The notes beneath the pieces were generated by a model. The model saw only the letters and a program-made list of their open reading frames with translations, had not been told where the DNA came from and ran no database searches. From assembly GCF_000298315.2 (NCBI RefSeq), contig NZ_AEYE02000014.1, forward strand, positions 1 through 64,000: a DNA stretch of 64,000 nucleotides, given 5' to 3'. Origin of the DNA: Rhizobium grahamii CCGE 502. Its GTDB lineage: Bacteria > Pseudomonadota > Alphaproteobacteria > Rhizobiales > Rhizobiaceae. The translations under genes and the position numbers were made by a program. Each line of letters starts with the position of its first letter. The first letter of the stretch is position 1. Shown piece by piece: positions 17,135 through 27,840 of this stretch.

Positions 17135-18235
17135 ATGTCCGCGTCGTCGAATACTCCTGAAATCAAGATCGAATTCCATACGTCGCCGGTCTCGGAAGCC
17201 GATCGAACTCAGGCTCTGGAGACACCCGGCTTTGGAAAGGTTTTCACGGATCATATGGTTCTGGCCCGGTGGACTCCCGACAAAGGCTGGCACGATGCGA
17301 AGGTAACGCCCCGGCGGCCTCTGGAACTCGATCCCGCCAGCGCAGTGCTGCACTACGCTCAGGAAATCTTCGAAGGTATGAAAGCCTACAAGGCCGACGA
17401 CGGTCGCATCCTGCTCTTCCGGCCCGAAGAGAACGCCCGCCGTTTCGCGCAGTCGGCGGCCAGGATGGCGATGCCTGCCGTACCGGAAGAGCTTTTCCTG
17501 AAGGCGGTCGAGGAGCTTGTCCGCGTCGACAAGGAATGGATTCCGTCAGGCGACGGCAGCCTCTATCTGCGCCCATTCATGTTCGCCAACGAGGCGTTTC
17601 TCGGCGTCCGCCCTGCCCAGGAGTACATCTTCTGCATCATCGCCTCTCCGGTTGGCGCATACTTCAAGGGTGGCGCAAAGGCAGTTTCCCTCTGGGTCGA
17701 GACTGAATACACCCGAGCAGCAGCCGGCGGCACCGGTGCTGCCAAATGCGGCGGAAACTACGCCGCCAGCCTCGTGGCACAAGCCGAAGCGGCGAAGAAG
17801 GAGTGCGACCAGGTCGTGTTCCTTGATGCTGCGGAACATCGCTGGGTCGAGGAACTCGGCGGGATGAACGTCTTCTTCGTGATGAACGACGGATCTGTCG
17901 TAACCCCGCCTCTTGGGGGCACGATCCTGCCGGGCATCACGCGCGCCTCGGTGATCGTGCTCGCCGAAGAAAAGGGCTTGCGCGTCGAGCAGCGCCCCTA
18001 CTCATTCGCGGAATGGAAGGCCGATTCGGCCAGTGGCAAACTCGTGGAAGCATTCGCTTGCGGCACGGCAGCAGTCCTCGCGGGCATCGGCCTGGTGCGA
18101 CACGCCGGGGGCGAATTCCGTATCGGAGATGGACAGACCGGCAAGCTGACCAGCGAGTTGCGTCAGGAGCTCGTCGGCCTGCAGAAGGGCGTCACAAACG
18201 ATGAACGTGGCTGGACACGCCGTATCCTCGCCTGA
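17135..18235 (+). CDS. ilvE: Branched-chain amino acid aminotransferase
   Basis: A 366-residue fold-type IV aminotransferase of the large (group II) form, the last step of Ile, Val and Leu synthesis. Conserved blocks are FGKVFTDHM, VLHYAQEIFEGMKAY, LYLRPFMFA, KCGGNYAASLVAQ with the pyridoxal lysine (about residue 205), VEELGGMNVFFV, and TLPG-like GTILPGITRASVI. The ATG at 17135 is preferred because GAAGGTG (17122-17128) precedes it; the in-frame ATG at 17120 has no ribosome site. A strong intrinsic terminator follows at 18286-18309. ilvC, ilvI and ilvH are elsewhere in the window. Confidence 0.93.
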   Translation: MSASSNTPEIKIEFHTSPVSEADRTQALETPGFGKVFTDHMVLARWTPDKGWHDAKVTPRRPLELDPASAVLHYAQEIFEGMKAYKADDGRILLFRPEENARRFAQSAARMAMPAVPEELFLKAVEELVRVDKEWIPSGDGSLYLRPFMFANEAFLGVRPAQEYIFCIIASPVGAYFKGGAKAVSLWVETEYTRAAAGGTGAAKCGGNYAASLVAQAEAAKKECDQVVFLDAAEHRWVEELGGMNVFFVMNDGSVVTPPLGGTILPGITRASVIVLAEEKGLRVEQRPYSFAEWKADSASGKLVEAFACGTAAVLAGIGLVRHAGGEFRIGDGQTGKLTSELRQELVGLQKGVTNDERGWTRRILA

Positions 18236-18285
18236 GGCCATCCGCGGCGCGCGACCAGTCGGCCACCAGCAATTCAGAGATTTCG

Positions 18286-18309
18286 AAACCGGGCGACGCC
18301 CGGTTTTTT
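18286..18309 (+). terminator. Intrinsic terminator of ilvE
   Basis: AAACCGGGC (18286-18294) pairs with GCCCGGTTT (18298-18306) across GAC, and the T-run continues to 18309. Confidence 0.9.
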
Positions 18310-18379
18310 GTGGCTTGCGCCGAGAGGTGCGACCCTTCAGCCGTTGACTAAAGGAGTTAAGGCGGGAAAAGCCCTCGTT

Positions 18380-18404
18380 CCCCGCTTCCGTTGGGGAAGC
18401 GGGG
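18380..18404. terminator. GC-rich hairpin downstream of the YidB gene
   Basis: CCCCGCTTCC (18380-18389) and GGAAGCGGGG (18395-18404) form a perfect 10-bp stem with a five-base loop. There is no T-run. It sits 37 bases beyond the stop codon of the minus-strand YidB gene. Confidence 0.5.
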
Positions 18405-18440
18405 GAGTATTTCCGAGACTGTAGCTCGATCGTCCCGCGT

Positions 18441-18911
18441 TCAGGAACGGAACAGAGACGCGATCTGCTCTTGTGTCGGCAGCTGGCCTCGCGGCGTCAG
18501 CTTATCAACCACTCCGGGCAGGACCGTCGACAGTTGATTCAGGAGCTCTTGCTCGCTGATTCCCGCCTGACGTGCGAGATCGCTGATCGTTTTGGACCCG
18601 AGCGCATCATTGAGGCTACCCGGCGCGATCGGCTTGTTCTGCCCGGGCTGGACCCAGGAATCCACCGTATCGCCCTGCCCGGCTTCCGTCAGCTTGCCGA
18701 GGAGGCCGCCGAGACCACCGAGCCCCCCAAGACCGCCGAGAAGCCCGCCGTCACCGGGCTGCGGAGTGGTTTGCGGATTGGCCTGTTGTCCAGCTGGATC
18801 CGTCTGGCCGCCGCCACCACCGAGAAGCTTGCCCACCAGCAACGCACCGAGTGCAATCATGATCGGCTTCGATATATTTCCGCCTGGAACGGCGTCGTCA
18901 AAAATACCCAT
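18441..18911 (-). CDS. YidB family protein
   Basis: A 156-residue protein. The N-terminus MGIFDDAVPGG is followed by a hydrophobic stretch (MIALGALLVGKLLGGGG), a Pro/Gln-rich linker, a glycine-leucine repeat (GLLGGLGGLGGLGGLLG) and the YidB/DUF937 domain with VDSWVQPGQNKPIAPG, ISDLARQAGISEQELLNQLS and LTPRGQLPTQEQI. The role of YidB proteins is unknown. It is divergently placed from a GlsB-type stress membrane protein gene; a shared stress role is possible, but no clear stress promoter was seen here. Confidence 0.85.
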   Translation of the reverse strand: MGIFDDAVPGGNISKPIMIALGALLVGKLLGGGGGQTDPAGQQANPQTTPQPGDGGLLGGLGGLGGLGGLLGKLTEAGQGDTVDSWVQPGQNKPIAPGSLNDALGSKTISDLARQAGISEQELLNQLSTVLPGVVDKLTPRGQLPTQEQIASLFRS

Positions 18912-19062
18912 GCCATCCTCCTTTTTGGTTTCTTCATTTCACTGAACAACAACTGTAGAATGAAAGCATAAGGCTCTCACGAACCTTGAATTCCCCGGCG
19001 AGCTATTTAGCTAAACGGGAAGATGGTCTGAATATTCAACCAATCAAGGAGGGAAATGGCGG

Positions 19063-19320
19063 ATGTCAGTAATCAGTTGGATTATCCTTGGACTGATCGC
19101 AGGTTTCATCGGCAGCAAGATCGTCAACAAGTCTGGCGCTGGCATGCTGATGGACATCGTCCTCGGCATCGTCGGAGCGATCGTCGGCGGCGTTATCTTC
19201 AGTTTCTTCGGCGCATCGGGCGTAACGGGCATCAATATCTACAGCCTCGTTGTGGCGGTCATCGGTGCTGTCGTCGTTCTCTGGCTATACCACGCCGTCA
19301 GCGGGCGCCGGTCCATCTAG
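19063..19320 (+). CDS. GlsB/YeaQ/YmgE family membrane protein
   Basis: An 85-residue integral membrane protein of the transglycosylase-associated (GlsB/YeaQ/YmgE) family. Three hydrophobic segments are visible: WIILGLIAGFIGSKIV, MLMDIVLGIVGAIVGGVIF and YSLVVAVIGAVVVLWLY. The family is often stress-induced; biochemical function unknown. AAGGAGGG sets the start. A methyltransferase gene follows 90 bases downstream. Confidence 0.88.
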   Translation: MSVISWIILGLIAGFIGSKIVNKSGAGMLMDIVLGIVGAIVGGVIFSFFGASGVTGINIYSLVVAVIGAVVVLWLYHAVSGRRSI

Positions 19321-19410
19321 CGCGCGATTTTGTTTCGGCCGAATGAGCGTCGCCTCAAAGGCGGCGGCTTTGTGCGTGTTATTCGGCCTTGATTCATCGG
19401 GCGAACGATC

Positions 19411-19998
19411 ATGGCGGACGAGAGTACATCTTCCTTCTACGACGACAACGCGGCCACCTACGCCTCGCGCCAACGAACGCTGCCGATCCGACGGCTGGAC
19501 GCCTTTTTGTCTCAGTTGCATCCTGGCTCATCCATCCTTGACCTTGGCTGCGGCGGCGGCCAGGACAGCGCCTACATGCTGTCAAAAGGCTTCGACGTAA
19601 CGCCGACTGATGGATCACCGGCGATCGCCAATCAGGCGGAGTCCTTCCTAAAGCGTCCCGTCGCGGTCCTGCGCTTCGAGGATTTGGACGAGGAGGAAGC
19701 CTTCGACGGCGTCTGGGCCGAGGCAAGCCTGTCGCATGTCGCGCGTGCGACGTTGCCCGAGGTGCTGGAGCGGATTCGCACGGCCCTGCGGCCCGGTGGC
19801 ACCTTCCATGCGACCTTCAAGGCGGGCGAGGCGGAAGGGCATGATCGCTTCGGTCGCTACTACAATTACCTTTCGGCTGAATTGCTTTCGGAAATGCTGG
19901 GCGATGGCGGCTGGCATAACATCGTCATCAGCGAAGGCGACGGCACCGGCTATGATGGAAAGCCAACGCGCTGGCTTGCGGTGCGGACGCAAAAATAA
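19411..19998 (+). CDS. Class I SAM-dependent methyltransferase
   Basis: A 195-residue methyltransferase. Motif I is ILDLGCGGGQDSAYM (near residue 40), with the acidic residue after the second strand in VTPTDGSP, and motif IV-like GVWAEASLSHVAR near residue 95. The C-terminal WLAVR ends the sheet. The substrate cannot be told; relatives are annotated only as small-molecule methyltransferases. Convergent with ilvC, with a hairpin between them. Confidence 0.82.
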   Translation: MADESTSSFYDDNAATYASRQRTLPIRRLDAFLSQLHPGSSILDLGCGGGQDSAYMLSKGFDVTPTDGSPAIANQAESFLKRPVAVLRFEDLDEEEAFDGVWAEASLSHVARATLPEVLERIRTALRPGGTFHATFKAGEAEGHDRFGRYYNYLSAELLSEMLGDGGWHNIVISEGDGTGYDGKPTRWLAVRTQK

Positions 19999-20021
19999 AG
20001 GCCGGAGCTTTCGCCCCGGCC
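19992..20021 (-). terminator. Intrinsic terminator of ilvC
   Basis: On the minus strand GGCCGG (20016-20021) and CCGGCC (20000-20005) form a stem, followed by TTTATTTTT towards the methyltransferase end. Confidence 0.7.
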
Positions 20022-20046
20022 CCCTGATTCAGCAGCTTGAAACCAC

Positions 20047-21773
<1,727 letters not shown>

Positions 21774-21782
21774 TCCCGATAA

Positions 21783-21796
21783 GTACCGTACGGTAC
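21783..21796. promoter_or_regulatory. Palindromic operator of the TetR gene
   Basis: GTACCGTACGGTAC is a perfect 14-bp palindrome ending ten bases before the tetR-type gene start, the usual position of an autoregulatory operator. Confidence 0.65.
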
Positions 21797-21931
21797 GGTT
21801 CGTAGGCGTTATGCGTCAAAGCTAAGTCCGCGTCAAGCAGGCCGATAGCAAAATTTCATGCTACAGCGCACAGCCAAATTTCGCGATAGCTTGATTGTTC
21901 AGCCCTCCTCGGACAATTCCGTCACCTGGGG

Positions 21932-22837
21932 TCAGGCGCCATCAACCGGTTCGCGCGCGGCCTCGACGTCCCGCAGCGGCGACAGGCCGTAGACCCGGCT
22001 ATATTCACGGCTGAACTGCGACGGGCTTTGATAGCCAACCCTGTGCCCAGCGGTGCCGGCATCCAGCCGTTCGACCAGCATCAGGCGACGGGCCTCGTGC
22101 AGGCGCAGTTGCTTCTGGTATTGCACCGGCGTCATCGCCGTGATCGACTTGAAATGGTGATGGAAGGACGACACGCTCATGTTGACCTGCTCCGCCAGAT
22201 CCTCGATGCGCAGCGGACGCGCGAAATGCTGTCGCAGCCAGGCAATTGCCCGTGCGATACGATTGCCGTGGCTATCGGCGACCGCAATGTTGATCAGTCT
22301 GGCGCCTTCGGGACCGATGAGCACGCGGTAGAGGATTTCCTGTTCGATCAGTGGAGCCATCGCGGCGATGTCCTTCGGACTATCGAGCAAGCGCAGCAGG
22401 CGCACCGTTGCATCCAGAAGCTCCGGCGTTGCAACGTTGACCGTGATCCCCCGGCCCTGCGCTGGTGCCGCCGGTCGCGGAAAATCGGCGCGGCTGAGCA
22501 ATTCCAGAACCTTCTCGCTGTTGATGGCAAGTGTCAGGCAGAGGTGTGGAACCTCCGCACTCGCCTCAACAACACGCCAGATAACCGGCAGATCGAGCGA
22601 CGTCAGCAGGTAGTCGCCGGGACCGTAGTTGATGACATCCGTTCCCAGGCGCACGGACTTGGAGCCCTGAACCACAAGGGCAATGCAAGGTCGGTAGCTG
22701 CCATGGCAGGGCGCGCTCGGGGTATGCCGGCGACTGATCCCGAGGCTTTCAATGGCAGTACGGACTTCGCCGTCGTCGCCGGCGTATCGAGCGGCAATCG
22801 AAGCGATCTCCTGATAGGGATTGAACGGCAAGGTCAT
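21932..22837 (-). CDS. AraC family transcriptional regulator
   Basis: A 301-residue regulator with an N-terminal AraC-type cupin domain (SYRPCIALVVQGSKSVRLG, about residues 45-65) and a C-terminal double HTH (IARAIAWLRQHFARPLRIED, MSVSSFHHHFKSITAMTP, YQSPSQFSREYSRVYGLSP). The start at 22835-22837 is chosen because the cupin begins there; the open frame continues far upstream but that part is only the antisense of the alcohol dehydrogenase gene. Divergent from that gene, which it probably controls. Confidence 0.88.
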   Translation of the reverse strand: MTLPFNPYQEIASIAARYAGDDGEVRTAIESLGISRRHTPSAPCHGSYRPCIALVVQGSKSVRLGTDVINYGPGDYLLTSLDLPVIWRVVEASAEVPHLCLTLAINSEKVLELLSRADFPRPAAPAQGRGITVNVATPELLDATVRLLRLLDSPKDIAAMAPLIEQEILYRVLIGPEGARLINIAVADSHGNRIARAIAWLRQHFARPLRIEDLAEQVNMSVSSFHHHFKSITAMTPVQYQKQLRLHEARRLMLVERLDAGTAGHRVGYQSPSQFSREYSRVYGLSPLRDVEAAREPVDGA

Positions 22838-23023
22838 GCGAGAAAACCCTTCATCTGCGGCACGGGGATGCGCACTATCTAGGATAGGTTCGCGCGCCCG
22901 AGAATAGCCCTTCTCCTCAATTTTGCAGGATCGTGCAAAAACCACGGAGGATTGCTCTACCGCATGGAACTCGATCCGATACATCTTCGGCCATCCTCCC
23001 AGCAACCCGAAAGGAAGTCTCGG

Positions 23024-24070
23024 ATGCCTATTGCAAAAGGCTATGCTGCTACTGATGCGTCGAAACCTCTTACGCCCTTCACGTTCGAGCGACGCGACCC
23101 CAATCCGGATGACGTTGTGATCGACATCAAGTTTGCCGGCATCTGCCATTCGGACATCCATACCGTCCGCAACGAATGGAAGAACGCCGTCTACCCGATC
23201 GTGCCGGGCCATGAGATTGCCGGCATCGTCTCCGCCGTCGGTTCGGCCGTGACCAAATTCAAGGTCGGCGACCGCGTCGGCGTTGGTTGCTTCGTCGACA
23301 GCTGCGTCGGCTGCGCAACCCGCGACGTCGACCGCGAGCAATACATGCCGGGCCTTGTCGGCACCTACAACGAATTCGAAGCTGACGGCAAGACGCGCAC
23401 TCAGGGCGGCTACTCGGACTCGATCGTCGTCAAGGAAGGCTACGTGATGAACATCCCGGACAACCTTCCACTTGACGCTTCGGCCCCGTTGCTCTGCGCC
23501 GGCATCACGCTTTATTCGCCGCTGCGTCACTGGAATGCCGGTCCCGGCAAGAAGATCGCGATCGTCGGCATGGGTGGCCTTGGCCACATGGGCGTCAAGC
23601 TCGGCGCGGCGATGGGTGCTGAGATTACCGTTCTGTCGCAAAGCCTCTCCAAGAAAGAAGACGGTCTCAAGCTCGGCGCCAAGGAATACTACGCTACCAA
23701 CGACCCGGCGACGTTCCAGAAGCTCGCCGGCGCCTTCGACCTGGTGATCTGCACGGTCAGTGCTGAAATTGACTGGAATGCCTATCTCGGTCTGGTCAAG
23801 GTCGACGGCGCCTTCGTCGTGGTTGGCGCACCGGAAAACCCGATCCCAGTCCACGCCTTCTCGCTGATCCCAGGCCGCAAGAGCATTTCCGGCTCGATGA
23901 TCGGCTCGATCAAGGAAACCCAGGAAATGCTGGATTTCTGTGGCGAGCATAACATCGTCTCCGAGATCGAGACGATCAACATCCAGCAGGTCAACGAAGC
24001 TTACGAACGCGTTCTGAAGAGCGACGTTCGCTACCGCTTCGTCATCGACATTGCCTCGCTGGCTGCCTGA
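23024..24070 (+). CDS. NAD(P)-dependent alcohol dehydrogenase, YahK/AdhC-like, with altered structural zinc site
   Basis: A 348-residue zinc-type medium-chain dehydrogenase. The catalytic zinc residues are visible (C41-H-S-D, G-H63-E64, and [10 protein letters not shown] near 161), and the coenzyme motif is [13 protein letters not shown] near 185. In relatives the structural zinc is held by four cysteines spaced C-x2-C-x2-C-x7-C. Here only C94 and C97 remain; the next two positions are R100 and M108. The start follows AAGGAAG (23010-23016). It is divergent from an AraC regulator. Role: oxidation of primary alcohols or reduction of aldehydes (family-based). Confidence 0.9.
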   Translation: MPIAKGYAATDASKPLTPFTFERRDPNPDDVVIDIKFAGICHSDIHTVRNEWKNAVYPIVPGHEIAGIVSAVGSAVTKFKVGDRVGVGCFVDSCVGCATRDVDREQYMPGLVGTYNEFEADGKTRTQGGYSDSIVVKEGYVMNIPDNLPLDASAPLLCAGITLYSPLRHWNAGPGKKIAIVGMGGLGHMGVKLGAAMGAEITVLSQSLSKKEDGLKLGAKEYYATNDPATFQKLAGAFDLVICTVSAEIDWNAYLGLVKVDGAFVVVGAPENPIPVHAFSLIPGRKSISGSMIGSIKETQEMLDFCGEHNIVSEIETINIQQVNEAYERVLKSDVRYRFVIDIASLAA

Positions 24071-24079
24071 CAAACGCAA

Positions 24080-24104
24080 AGGGCGGCCTCGAGCCGCCCT
24101 CTTT
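24080..24104. terminator. Bidirectional terminator between ADH and NDH genes
   Basis: AGGGCGGC (24080-24087) pairs with GCCGCCCT (24093-24100), followed on the plus strand by CTTTCT. It separates two convergent genes. Confidence 0.75.
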
Positions 24105-25376
24105 CTATTTGCGATCGTCGTCGCGCATCGTTTCCTTCTGGGTAATCAGCCGGGCGCTGTGTTGCCCACTCAGATAGATCCACAGCCAACTCCAGGCCAC
24201 CGCGAAACGCGAACGCGTCCCGATCAGGAAGTAGATATGGGCAATGCCCCATATCCACCATGCAATCCAGCCTTTCAGTTTGATGCGACCAAAATCGATG
24301 ATGGCGGCACTTTGACCGATCGTCGCAAGGCTGCCTTGATGACGATATCGAAACGGCGGGAGAGCGGGCTTTCCCGCGAGACGCGCCAGGATCACCTTGG
24401 CGACATAGGCGCCCTGCTGCTTCGCAGCCGGTGCGATTCCAGGCACGGGAGCACCGCTTTCCTGAATAACCGACGCCGTGTCCCCGACGACAAAGACATC
24501 CGGAAGTCCTGGTGCCGTCAAATCCGTCTCGACGATGACGCGCCCCGCCCGATCTGCCGGAACATCGAGCCACTTGGCCGCGGGCGATGCCTGCACGCCT
24601 GCGGCCCAGACGATCGTGCGGCTGGAGATGAACCCCTCGCTCGTTTCGACGCCTTCCGCCGTGCATTCCATGACCCGTTCGCCGATATGCAGCTCGACGC
24701 CGAGTTCAGTGAGAGCCTTGCTTGCATAGGCGGAAAGCTCCTCGGCGAAGGTCGGGAGCACCCTTGGCCCAGCCTCGACAAGCACGACCCGCGTCTTTCC
24801 AGTATCGATATTGCGAAACTCGCGCGGCAGGGTCTTGCTTGCGAGTTCGGCGATGATGCCGGCAAGTTCGACACCGGTCGGTCCAGCGCCGACGATCGTG
24901 AAAGTCAGAAGCGCGTCGCGAACGGCAGGATCGGCTTCAGTTTCGGCCCGCTCGAAGGCCAGCAGCACGCGCCGACGAATTGTCGTCGCATCCTCCAGCG
25001 TCTTCAGCCCGGGCGCCACCGGTTCCCAATCGTCGCGCCCAAAGTAGGCGTGAGTCGCGCCTGTGGCGAGAACGAGGGTGTCATAACGCTGCGTCATGCC
25101 GCTACGTAAGGAAACTTCCTTTACGGCAGTATCGACGCCAACGACTTCACCAAGCAGCGTCGTCACATCCTGCCGGTCGCTATAGAGATGCCGGATGGGC
25201 CACGCGATTTCGGATGTTGAAAGGATCGTTGTCGCCACCTGGTATAGCAGAGGCTGGAAGAGATGATGATTGCGTCGGTCGACGAGCGTGATCCGAAGCC
25301 CAGCGCCCTTGAGATCGTTGACCAGTTGCAATCCACCGAAGCCACCGCCGATAACGACAACATGTTGCTCGCTCAT
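24105..25376 (-). CDS. NAD(P)/FAD-dependent oxidoreductase, type II NADH dehydrogenase-like
   Basis: A 423-residue flavoprotein of the NDH-2 group, which passes electrons from NADH to quinone without proton pumping. FAD motif VVVIGGGFGGLQLV is at the N-terminus, FQPLLYQVAT follows near residue 40, the NADH motif TIVGAGPTGVELAG is near 165, and DVFVVGDTA near 295. The C-terminal region (LKGWIAWWIWGIAHIYFLIG) is hydrophobic and likely membrane-associated. The start at 25376 fits the FAD motif; an upstream extension does not. Confidence 0.88.
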   Translation of the reverse strand: MSEQHVVVIGGGFGGLQLVNDLKGAGLRITLVDRRNHHLFQPLLYQVATTILSTSEIAWPIRHLYSDRQDVTTLLGEVVGVDTAVKEVSLRSGMTQRYDTLVLATGATHAYFGRDDWEPVAPGLKTLEDATTIRRRVLLAFERAETEADPAVRDALLTFTIVGAGPTGVELAGIIAELASKTLPREFRNIDTGKTRVVLVEAGPRVLPTFAEELSAYASKALTELGVELHIGERVMECTAEGVETSEGFISSRTIVWAAGVQASPAAKWLDVPADRAGRVIVETDLTAPGLPDVFVVGDTASVIQESGAPVPGIAPAAKQQGAYVAKVILARLAGKPALPPFRYRHQGSLATIGQSAAIIDFGRIKLKGWIAWWIWGIAHIYFLIGTRSRFAVAWSWLWIYLSGQHSARLITQKETMRDDDRK

Positions 25377-25488
25377 GACCTGCCTTTCCGTGTCATTTCG
25401 CCATAGCCAATGTCGTTGATCCAACGCAGCTTTCAACCTTCCTTTCCGCATAGCTCGCCTGCTCAGGGCGATGGTCGAGAAACGTCGG

Positions 25489-25953
25489 TCAGTCCGCGTA
25501 GGCAACGGGGATCGATGTGCCGCCTTTCAGCAACTCCATCGATATGGACGCGGAAACGTCGAAGAGTTCGATCTTTCGAACGATTTGCTTGTAGATCACG
25601 TCGTAGTGCTCGACCCGTGGGAGCACGATCTTCAGAATGTAGTCGTGGTTCCCAGTAAGGCGGTGCGCTTCGACGATCTCTGGAACGGCGCTGATCGCCC
25701 GGCGAAAGGTCTCGATCCATTCGTCGGTGTGGTGTGCCGTCTTGATCAACGCAAACACCGTCGTCGGGACCCCCATCTTCGCGCGGTCGAGCACGACGAT
25801 CCGCCGCGCAATGTGGCCGCTCTCCTCCAGCCGCTGGATGCGCCGCGAACAGGCCGAGACCGACAAAGCGACCTTCTCCGCAAGATCCGTCACCGAAATG
25901 CCGGCATCGGTCTGCAATAATTCAAGGATTCGGCGGTCGCGATCATCCAGCAT
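25489..25953 (-). CDS. Lrp/AsnC family transcriptional regulator
   Basis: A 154-residue regulator: HTH at about residues 1-55 (MLDDRDRRILELLQTDAG, VSACSRRIQRLEESGHI) and the RAM/AsnC ligand domain behind it (LTGNHDYILKIVL, SISMELLKGG). GGAGGGC precedes the chosen ATG. It is divergent from an aspartate/glutamate racemase-family gene, a natural target for an amino-acid responsive regulator (inference). A TTTTGCGCAAAA palindrome lies in the intergenic region. Confidence 0.88.
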   Translation of the reverse strand: MLDDRDRRILELLQTDAGISVTDLAEKVALSVSACSRRIQRLEESGHIARRIVVLDRAKMGVPTTVFALIKTAHHTDEWIETFRRAISAVPEIVEAHRLTGNHDYILKIVLPRVEHYDVIYKQIVRKIELFDVSASISMELLKGGTSIPVAYAD

Positions 25954-25997
25954 CGAGCCCTCCAGGAGTGGCGATTTGATTTTGCACAGTATTGCTA

Positions 25998-26009
25998 TTT
26001 TGCGCAAAA
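25998..26009. promoter_or_regulatory. Palindrome between the Lrp-type gene and the racemase gene
   Basis: TTTTGCGCAAAA is a perfect 12-bp palindrome in an AT-rich divergent promoter region. A related half-site (ATTTTGCACA) lies about 20 bases away. Likely an Lrp-family site; not proven. Confidence 0.5.
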
Positions 26010-26113
26010 ATACAGCGCGAATGGGGAGTTCGGATCAAAGAAAGAAAACCATTTGCGCGATGATTGATGCATGATTTCGCCAATAGGAAATTCCAGACGG
26101 GAGCATAACCAGA

Positions 26114-26833
26114 ATGCAAACAATCGGACTGATCGGCGGAATGAGCTTCGAAAGCTCGGCGGTTTATTATCGCATGATCAATGAGATGGTGCGCGAGCGC
26201 CTCGGTGGACTGTCTTCGGCGGAGCTGTTGATGCACTCCGTCAATTTCGACGAGATTGTTTCGATGCAGAAAGCCGGTGACTGGGACGCCGCTGCAAACC
26301 GGCTTGGCGACGTTGCCCTTCACCTGCAGATTGCCGGCGCGCGCTGCGTGCTGATCTGCACGAACACCATGCACCTGATCGCCGATCGGGTTGCCTCGCG
26401 CATCTCCGTGCCGCTGATCCACATTGTCGACGAAACTGCAGCGTCACTGAAGGCAGCCGGATGCAAGCGTCCGCTGCTTCTGGCGACGCGATACACAATG
26501 GAGCATGGCTTCTATGCCGATCGCATGAAGGGGCTCGGCGTTGACGTCGCTGTTCCTGAAGCCGCCGACAGGACAACCGTTCATGACATCATCTTCAACG
26601 AGCTTTGCGCCGGCAAGGTGCTCGACAGCTCGCGTGAAAAGTTGATGCAGATTATCGAACGTGAGCGTGCCAAGGGCGCCGACAGTATCATTCTCGGCTG
26701 CACGGAAATCTGCCTCATCCTCGACCCGAACCGGCTGCCGCTGCCCGGGTTCGACACGACAGAGATCCATGCCAGGGCGGCCGTCGAGTTCGCGCTCGCC
26801 GACGAAACAGTTGACGAGACAGTCGCTGCCTGA
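26114..26833 (+). CDS. Aspartate/glutamate racemase family protein
   Basis: A 239-residue protein of the Asp/Glu/hydantoin racemase fold. The two catalytic cysteines are in CTNTMH (near residue 83) and LGCTEICLI (near residue 195), and the N-terminus IGLIGGMSFESSAVYYRMIN is typical of aspartate racemases such as YgeA. These are PLP-independent and cytosolic. Divergent Lrp-type regulator upstream. The true substrate (Asp, Glu or broader) is not determined. Confidence 0.9.
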   Translation: MQTIGLIGGMSFESSAVYYRMINEMVRERLGGLSSAELLMHSVNFDEIVSMQKAGDWDAAANRLGDVALHLQIAGARCVLICTNTMHLIADRVASRISVPLIHIVDETAASLKAAGCKRPLLLATRYTMEHGFYADRMKGLGVDVAVPEAADRTTVHDIIFNELCAGKVLDSSREKLMQIIERERAKGADSIILGCTEICLILDPNRLPLPGFDTTEIHARAAVEFALADETVDETVAA

Positions 26834-26845
26834 CATCGAAATTAG

Positions 26846-26858
26846 TTGACTCAGTCAA
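26846..26858. promoter_or_regulatory. MarR-type operator of the MarR-GNAT gene
   Basis: TTGAC-TCA-GTCAA is a perfect inverted repeat 41 bases before the start codon, in the form usual for MarR-family regulators. The left arm could double as a -35 element. Confidence 0.6.
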
Positions 26859-26898
26859 ATAAAAACAGGACAAGATTTCCTAATCGGAGGTATTGTCC

Positions 26899-27816
26899 AT
26901 GGCTGATTCAGGTTTGATCGACGCTGCCCGCGACTTCAATCGCTTCTACACAAACTTCTTGGGGGTCTTGAACAAGGCCTATCTCGATACCGAGTTCACG
27001 CTGACTGACGCGCGTGTGCTCTTCGAGATCGGCTCCCGCAAGGGCGTCAGCGCCGTCGCGTTGGCGCGCGACCTGCATCTCGACCCCGCCTACCTTAGCC
27101 GAATCCTCAAGCGCTTTCGCGCCGACGGACTGATCGAGACCACCGCTGATCCAAACGATCTGCGCAGCCAGATCATCACGGTCACCACCAAGGGACACGA
27201 GCAATTCGAGGAACTTGGCCGACGCTCCAACGCTCAGATCGCAGAGCGTTTTGCAACGCTGGTCGATGGTGAACCCCAAAGCATCGTGACTGCAATGACG
27301 GCCATCCGTTCACTACTGGACTCCGACGCGTCGCCGCCGCCCTTAATCATCCGAGCGCATCAGCCTGGGGATATCGGCTGGATCGTTCAGAGCCAGGGAA
27401 AAGCCTATACCGCGGAGTACGGCTGGGACATGCGCTTCGAGGGGCTTGTCGCCGAGGTCGCCGGCAAGTTCCTGGCGAATTTCGATCCTTCAATGGAGTA
27501 TTGCTGGATCGCCGAACGAGCAGGCATCAACGTCGGCTCCATCCTCGTCACTAACGGCGGCGACGGCATCGCCAAGCTTCGTCTGCTCTATGTGGACAAG
27601 GCGGCGCGTGGTCTCGGACTCGGCAAGATGCTGGTGGACGAGTGCATTCGGTTCGCCAGGGCGAAGAAATACCGTCAGGTATCGCTCTGGACGAACGACG
27701 TTCTGCACGCAGCGCGCGGCATCTATGTGAAGGCGGGCTTTCGCCTTGTCTCCGAAGAGCGACACCGAATGTTTGGTCCGGAGGAGAATGGCCAGACCTG
27801 GGTTCTTGACCTCTGA
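26899..27816 (+). CDS. MarR family HTH fused to a GNAT N-acetyltransferase
   Basis: A 305-residue two-domain protein. Residues about 1-145 form a winged-helix MarR domain (ALARDLHLDPAYLSRILKRF and the wing DPNDLRSQIITVTTKG). Residues 150-305 form a GNAT domain with the acetyl-CoA loop RGLGLGKMLVDECI near residue 238 and the C-terminal GIYVKAGFRLVSEE. The fusion is a known arrangement; it couples DNA binding to acetyl-transfer. ATG 26899 is preferred because CGGAGG at 26885-26890 is correctly spaced. A MarR-like palindrome lies just upstream, suggesting autoregulation. Confidence 0.88.
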   Translation: MADSGLIDAARDFNRFYTNFLGVLNKAYLDTEFTLTDARVLFEIGSRKGVSAVALARDLHLDPAYLSRILKRFRADGLIETTADPNDLRSQIITVTTKGHEQFEELGRRSNAQIAERFATLVDGEPQSIVTAMTAIRSLLDSDASPPPLIIRAHQPGDIGWIVQSQGKAYTAEYGWDMRFEGLVAEVAGKFLANFDPSMEYCWIAERAGINVGSILVTNGGDGIAKLRLLYVDKAARGLGLGKMLVDECIRFARAKKYRQVSLWTNDVLHAARGIYVKAGFRLVSEERHRMFGPEENGQTWVLDL

Positions 27817-27840
27817 TTTGCTGCGTCGCAAAAGTTTTGC

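Noticed and set aside
22838-24079. Upstream extension of the AraC gene
   Set aside because: It is the antisense of the alcohol dehydrogenase gene; the AraC domain starts at 22837.
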